This document shows, piece by piece, positions 51,077-54,940 of a stretch of DNA of 54,940 nucleotides (position 1 is its first letter; every line of letters begins with the position of its first letter). The notes beneath the pieces were generated by a model. That model was not told where the DNA came from. It made no database searches and saw nothing but the letters and a program-made list of their open reading frames with translations. A program made the translations under genes and the position numbers. Source of the stretch: Clostridia bacterium (GTDB lineage Bacteria; Bacillota; Clostridia; Christensenellales; UBA1242); assembly GCA_017481235.1 (NCBI GenBank), contig JAFUPL010000050.1:1-54940 (forward strand), written 5' to 3'.

Positions 51077-51114
51077 ATTGTATCAAATATGTTTGTAATT
51101 TGTCAAACATATTT
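51077..51114 (-). promoter_or_regulatory. Strong promoter with an 11-bp perfect inverted repeat (operator)
   Basis: Minus strand TTGACA (51101-51106), 18-bp spacer, TACAAT (51077-51082). AAATATGTTTG (51085-51095) and CAAACATATTT (51104-51114) are exact reverse complements 8 bp apart and cover the -35 box and spacer. Confidence 0.82.
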
Positions 51115-51270
51115 AACAAATTTATTATTATTTTATTAAATTTTTATTGATTTTATGCTATTTTTAATAACTTTAATGAATATTTTACTTATATTTGCGT
51201 TATTTTTTGTTTTTTATAATCATATTTTACATGGTATGTTTAAATTTATAAATATTAGTGTAAAAAATAT

Positions 51271-51299
51271 TTGCTATTTTTTTACTTTTTAAATATAAT
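51271..51299 (+). promoter_or_regulatory. SigA-type promoter of the nucleoside phosphorylase gene
   Basis: TTGCTA (51271-51276), 17-bp spacer, TATAAT (51294-51299), 17 nt before the ATG. Confidence 0.75.
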
Positions 51300-51315
51300 A
51301 GTATTAGGAGTTTTT

Positions 51316-52089
51316 ATGATATTAGAATTTGACAACGAACCTTATGCTGTAGTAGAACCAAAAAGTTCCATTAAACGAAGTATTAAAAATTTCCCATCAA
51401 CAGCAGTATCTTTTTTTTCAAAAGCATTAATGCATAAATTTATAGACCTGTATCACCCTAAAAAAATTGCCGAACTTTCACATAGTTCAGGTACATACCC
51501 TATTTACGTAATTAATGAAGATGGAGTTGATATTGCCGTTTATCAATCTATGATTGGTGCGCCTGCTTGCGTATTACAATATGAGGAAATGATTGCTTTG
51601 GGTATTAAAAATCTTGTACTAATTGGTTCTTGCGGATGTTTGGATAATCATATTGAAGAATTTTCAATTATTATACCTCATGAAGCAGTTAGGGACGAAG
51701 GCACTAGCTATCACTACTATCCTAAAAATGATGAAATCCGTATGAATGCAAGGGTGGTTAAAATACTTGAAAAAGTTTTAAAACAACGTGAATATAGTTA
51801 TATTAAAGCAAAAACTTGGACCAATGACGCATTTTATCGTGAAACTAAGTCAAAAGTTAAAAGTAGACGTGAAATGGGTTGTAGAGTTGTGGATATGGAA
51901 TGTTCGGCAATGATTGCTGTGGCACGATTTAGAAAAGTCAATTTTGGTCAACTATTCTACTCTGCCGACAACCTTGATAGTGACTACTGGGACCCACGAC
52001 ATCTTCGAAACTATGCACTTAACAAGCGTCATCATATGATACCGCTTGCTATTGCTTGCGCTAAACAAATGTATTTCGATATGAAATAG
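51316..52089 (+). CDS. Nucleoside phosphorylase (PNP/UDP family)
   Basis: 257 residues from the ATG at 51316 (TTAGGAG site); the upstream in-frame ATG overlaps the promoter. Family features: VIGA-like MIGAPACVLQYEEMIALG, LVLIGSCGCLD (phosphate and nucleoside pocket), IIIPHEAVRDEGTSYHYYP and VVDMECSAMIAVARF (the MEC/MEA ribose-contact Glu). The enzyme cleaves nucleosides with phosphate to base and ribose-1-phosphate. The DEGTSYHY motif is typical of the uridine phosphorylase-like branch, but specificity is not decided. A slightly long N-terminal segment (about 45 residues) precedes the core. Confidence 0.88.
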   Translation: MILEFDNEPYAVVEPKSSIKRSIKNFPSTAVSFFSKALMHKFIDLYHPKKIAELSHSSGTYPIYVINEDGVDIAVYQSMIGAPACVLQYEEMIALGIKNLVLIGSCGCLDNHIEEFSIIIPHEAVRDEGTSYHYYPKNDEIRMNARVVKILEKVLKQREYSYIKAKTWTNDAFYRETKSKVKSRREMGCRVVDMECSAMIAVARFRKVNFGQLFYSADNLDSDYWDPRHLRNYALNKRHHMIPLAIACAKQMYFDMK

Positions 52090-52154
52090 TAATTAATTAC
52101 ATAAATAAAAACTTTAAAAATTGTTTACATTAAAATAAAAGGGGAATTACACTT

Positions 52155-53432
52155 ATGAAAAAAACAAATTTATTAAAATCATTGTGCGCAGTCGCAGTTG
52201 CTGGAACTTTATTAATATCTGGTTGTTCTATACTTCAACCTCACCAACACGAACACACCAAATCCCAAATTGTCAACCCTACTCAAACTGAGATGGGTTA
52301 CACTTTGCACACTTGCTATTGTGGTGAAACTTTTAAAGATAACTATACTTGTCTTATAACTTTTGAAAACAGCGAGTCATCAAACACTTCTCTACCTCAA
52401 ATTGAACCACAAATAGTAAGTAAAGACAGTATTTTTAATGGTGTTGCAAATGTTGATAACTATTACACACAAGAATATCGAAATTATATAACGGATAGTT
52501 TTTATACAAATTTATATCCTGGTCAAATTATATCTAATTGTTGCACTATCCAACTTGTATGGAATTCACTATTATCAGCACCTACTCAAACACAACTAGA
52601 CTTTGCTTCATTAATTCAAAAAATTGCAAAGTTAGAGGAAATTTCTAAGCAATACAACATTGACAAAAATTCTACTGCTGACCCTCAAATAAGAGTAATG
52701 CAATATATACGTCAAAGTAGATATAGTGGTTTTATTTATAATGCACCTGCTGGTACAATAGAAAGCGATTTTGCTCAATATGTAATCGACAATCAATTCC
52801 CATTAGACATACAATCACTTCAAACAATTAATACCATTACAATCCCTACAACTGGTGAACAAGTAGATTTTGTGCATATGATGTACACAATAAATGTAAT
52901 AGCACTTAATGGTATTGACCCTACAGATGAAAAGACACTTAATAATTTTCAATTACATGATTTGGCTGGTTGGGGTGGCGACCTATGTCAATTAGCAAAG
53001 GAATTAAAAACAAATAATGTTGCTGACGACCAACTTGTAAATCAAGCAATTTCATTATTTAATAGTGTGGATAGCAGTTTTAGTTGTTATGATGTGCGTG
53101 CAGATTTTGATGCTATCAATATAGCAAAGTTATATAATACTCTTGCTAGCAACAAATCAATATCTTATGCTATGACACAATATTATGGAGCGGTAAACGC
53201 TAATCAACGAAAAGTAGACGTATTACTTAATGCCTTCCCAGAATTTATTAATGCTGAAACTGGCGAATTAACTAAAACTCAAACTGAAATGACAGCTGAT
53301 ATCATCACACGATTAAGTTCTAATTCTGGAATTAGTGGTTGGTGTATGATGAATAGTTTAAACTTCACTACCGATGCCCTAAAATTTAGTGCTGTAGCAA
53401 ATGCATTTGCAAATCATTTTGTTGGTGAATAA
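52155..53432 (+). CDS. Large lipoprotein with CxCG treble-clef-like N-terminal motif (unknown)
   Basis: 425 residues. Lipoprotein signal with lipobox ISGC (C24). Next comes HQHEHTKSQIVNPTQTEMGY and TLHTCYCGETFKDNYT, the H-x-GYTxxTCxCGxTxxDxYT motif that recurs in many secreted proteins of gut Clostridia. The remaining 350 residues are mostly helical and polar, without recognised catalytic motifs (IQKIAKLEEISKQYNID, FADLVQ-type helices, YYGAVNANQRKVDVLL). Exported and membrane-anchored; binding or structural role is a guess. Ribosome site AGGGGAATT with long spacing. Followed by a terminator. Confidence 0.8.
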   Translation: MKKTNLLKSLCAVAVAGTLLISGCSILQPHQHEHTKSQIVNPTQTEMGYTLHTCYCGETFKDNYTCLITFENSESSNTSLPQIEPQIVSKDSIFNGVANVDNYYTQEYRNYITDSFYTNLYPGQIISNCCTIQLVWNSLLSAPTQTQLDFASLIQKIAKLEEISKQYNIDKNSTADPQIRVMQYIRQSRYSGFIYNAPAGTIESDFAQYVIDNQFPLDIQSLQTINTITIPTTGEQVDFVHMMYTINVIALNGIDPTDEKTLNNFQLHDLAGWGGDLCQLAKELKTNNVADDQLVNQAISLFNSVDSSFSCYDVRADFDAINIAKLYNTLASNKSISYAMTQYYGAVNANQRKVDVLLNAFPEFINAETGELTKTQTEMTADIITRLSSNSGISGWCMMNSLNFTTDALKFSAVANAFANHFVGE

Positions 53433-53435
53433 ATT

Positions 53436-53466
53436 AAAAATAGACGATTAATTTCGTCTATTTTTT
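53436..53466 (+). terminator. Terminator of the 425-residue lipoprotein gene
   Basis: AAAATAGACGA/TCGTCTATTTT stem with a 6-nt loop and T tract. Confidence 0.88.
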
Positions 53467-53552
53467 AATACCAACTTGTAGTTTGGTATAACTAAATTTA
53501 TGTTTAATTATAGTATGTTTTTAGTTATAGTTATGTGTAAAATTATTATAAT

Positions 53553-53588
53553 AAAAAAATAAGTGTTCCAACCAACACTTATTTTTAT
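53553..53588 (-). terminator. Terminator of rpsB-tsf
   Basis: AATAAGTGTT/AACACTTATT stem, 6-nt loop, T tract on the minus strand, 24 bp past the tsf stop. Confidence 0.87.
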
Positions 53589-53611
53589 TAGGATTAAAAC
53601 TTATCCATTAA

Positions 53612-54283
53612 TTAAAAGTTTCCGTTTGCTTGTGCAGCAACTTCAGCAGCGAAGTCATCTTTACGTTTTTCAATACCTTCACCAACTTCCCAACGAATAA
53701 ATCTACGAATTGTGATTTTTTCGCCGATAACAAGAGTTAATTCGTTGATAATATCTTGAACTTTCTTGTCTGGGTCTTTGATGAATGGTTGATTTAGAAG
53801 ACAAACTTCTTCATAATGCTTATTTAACTTACCTTCGATAATTTTTTCCAAAACTGCTTCAGGTTTGTTAGCATTTTTAGGGTCATTTTTAAGTTGAGCA
53901 ATAAAGATTTCCTTTTGTTCAGCAATATAAGCAGCACTTAAATCTGCTGGACTAACAGCAAGAGGATTAGTAGCAACTACTTGCATAGCAAAATCTTTAG
54001 CAGCTTCTAGCAACTTTGGATTTTTAGCAGCAAAGTCAGTTTCAGTGTTAACTTCAACCATTGCTACTTTTTGGTGAAGATTCATGTGGTCATAAATACC
54101 CATTGTACCTTCAGCAGCAATACGTCCAGCTTTCTTTTCAACTTTCTTAGCACTATTTTTGTTTAAAATTTTGATGGCTTCGTCAACGTTTCCGTTAGCT
54201 TCAGTCAAAGCCTTTTTACATTCCATCATGCCAACACCAGTCATTTGACGTAGGTCAGCAACCATTTTTGCGGTAATTTCCAT
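53612..54283 (-). CDS. tsf: Elongation factor Ts
   Basis: 223 residues, the short form found in many Firmicutes and Cyanobacteria-like lineages (one of the two core subdomains reduced). The N-terminal UBA-like domain reads [20 protein letters not shown], followed by [17 protein letters not shown] and the TDFAAKN motif ([11 protein letters not shown]) that contacts EF-Tu. It exchanges GDP on EF-Tu. Ribosome site AGGGGAGAT 17 bp after rpsB. Ordinary rpsB-tsf operon. Confidence 0.96.
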   Translation of the reverse strand: MEITAKMVADLRQMTGVGMMECKKALTEANGNVDEAIKILNKNSAKKVEKKAGRIAAEGTMGIYDHMNLHQKVAMVEVNTETDFAAKNPKLLEAAKDFAMQVVATNPLAVSPADLSAAYIAEQKEIFIAQLKNDPKNANKPEAVLEKIIEGKLNKHYEEVCLLNQPFIKDPDKKVQDIINELTLVIGEKITIRRFIRWEVGEGIEKRKDDFAAEVAAQANGNF

Positions 54284-54300
54284 AAATTTAATCTCCCCTA

Positions 54301-54940
54301 TTATTTATTTTCTTCAACAACTTCTTCTGCAGGTTGTTCTTTTTCATCAGCAATCTTATTAGTAACTGTTGATTTCACAACTGCGTCCATAGAAACTTCT
54401 TCATCACTTGCGTTCATATCACGAAGTGTAACACCATCACGACCTTCAATAATAGCGTCAGCCAATGCGTTAAGAATTAACTTAACTGAACGAATAGCGT
54501 CATCATTAGCAGGAATGCACACATCAACATCATCAGGGTCACAGTTAGTGTCAACGATACCAACAACTGGTATACCTAGACGCTTAGCTTCCTTAACACA
54601 AATGTGTTCAGTTTTAGGGTCTACCATAATGATAAGTCCTGGAAGTGTAGTCATGTCCTTAATACCTAACAAATTAGCTTGTAATTTGTCACGTTCGTTT
54701 TTAAGTTTGATAACTTCCTTCTTAGGTAGCAACTCAAAGTCACCCATTTGTTCCATGCTGTTAAGCTTGTTCATACGATTGATACGTGTACGAATAGTAC
54801 TAAAGTTAGTTAAAGTACCACCTAACCAACGACTATTTACATAGTACATACCAGCACGTTCAGCTTTAAGTTTGATAACTTCCTTCTTAGGTAGCAACTC
54901 AAAGTCACCCATTTGTTCCATGCTGTTAAGCTTGTTCATA
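54301..54940 (-). CDS. rpsB: 30S ribosomal protein S2, 5'-incomplete and disturbed at the window edge
   Basis: Partial: [80 protein letters not shown] and [15 protein letters not shown] are S2 signatures, followed by an acidic tail of about 45 residues (EEVVEENK end). The 76 bases at the window end repeat 54700-54775 exactly, so [20 protein letters not shown] appears twice, the second time where the true upstream sequence (usually ..AIKEEAERAG) should be. That copy is probably an assembly artefact; the real N-terminal part of about 100 residues lies outside. S2 binds the small-subunit head near the Shine-Dalgarno cleft. Confidence 0.9.
   Translation of the reverse strand, partial: MNKLNSMEQMGDFELLPKKEVIKLKAERAGMYYVNSRWLGGTLTNFSTIRTRINRMNKLNSMEQMGDFELLPKKEVIKLKNERDKLQANLLGIKDMTTLPGLIIMVDPKTEHICVKEAKRLGIPVVGIVDTNCDPDDVDVCIPANDDAIRSVKLILNALADAIIEGRDGVTLRDMNASDEEVSMDAVVKSTVTNKIADEKEQPAEEVVEENK
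54700..54775. repeat. 76-bp direct repeat, internal copy
   Basis: Identical to 54865-54940, which ends exactly at the window edge; both within rpsB. Confidence 0.9.
54865..54940. repeat. 76-bp direct repeat, terminal copy at the window edge
   Basis: Identical to 54700-54775 and flush with the last base, the pattern of a k-mer overlap at a contig end. Confidence 0.9.

Overview
The window is a low-GC stretch of a Firmicutes-type genome. It most likely comes from an uncultured, Clostridia-like gut bacterium, possibly as a metagenome contig. Evidence for this is the gene set (ctsR-mcsA-mcsB-clpC, spmA-spmB, a pro-sequence-bearing sigK, recJ next to relA, and yajC with a TIGR04086-type protein and secD-secF), a type-A-like RNase P RNA, AGGAGG-type ribosome sites and classical TTGACA/TATAAT promoters. 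The sporulation genes imply a spore-forming ancestry; the species cannot be named from the sequence. No insertion sequence, prophage, CRISPR array or plasmid gene was seen.

Layout. 1-2.4 kb: 5' end of pyruvate phosphate dikinase, a lipoprotein, and a divergent pair of paralogous two-TM proteins ending at a multi-hairpin repeat. 2.4-8.1 kb: minus-strand operon of a cytidine-deaminase-like enzyme, topoisomerase IV (parE, parC) and a short-chain dehydrogenase. 8.2-10.3 kb: plus-strand S8 protease with a small partner, then a degenerate ABC-ATPase-like protein from an apparently leaderless promoter. 10.4-15.5 kb: the CtsR heat-shock operon with a textbook promoter and CtsR operator; its McsB appears to have lost the arginine-kinase active site. 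15.5-19.6 kb: a 1145-residue protein combining HTH, TM segment, trypsin-like protease, InlB-type repeats and BspA-type leucine-rich repeats, followed by a small membrane protein. 19.6-24.6 kb: ADP-ribosylglycohydrolase, tRNA-Ser, spmAB, gene remnants, a 57-residue Asn/Cys-rich protein, tRNA-Cys, tRNA-Leu and a YcxB-like protein. 24.6-28.7 kb: lepA-hemW divergent from sigK. 28.7-32.2 kb: unknown genes, a glycerophosphodiesterase and an HD-like protein, with two copies of an 80-bp cruciform repeat. 32.3-36.4 kb: a very large secreted leucine-rich-repeat protein whose reading frame is broken by a run of nine G in the signal-peptide region. 36.6-38.5 kb: rnpB and a second tandem pair of paralogues. 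38.6-48.5 kb: secD-secF, recJ-relA, yajC, TIGR04086 and tgt. 48.6-54.9 kb: an HtrA-like lipoprotein, a membrane protein under a strong palindromic operator, a nucleoside phosphorylase, a lipoprotein, tsf and a 5'-incomplete rpsB carrying a suspicious 76-bp direct repeat at the window edge.

How it fits together. Most genes are housekeeping: translation, stringent response, secretion, topology and protein quality control. The accessory fraction is at the cell surface: two secreted or membrane-anchored trypsin-like proteases, two leucine-rich-repeat proteins, lipoproteins and small membrane proteins. The most unusual items are the HTH/TM/protease/LRR fusion, which looks like a one-protein surface-to-DNA signalling device, the putatively phase-variable surface protein, the pseudo-McsB, the paralogue pairs and three families of palindromic intergenic repeats. 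Functional statements rest on motif recognition by eye; no database search was possible.
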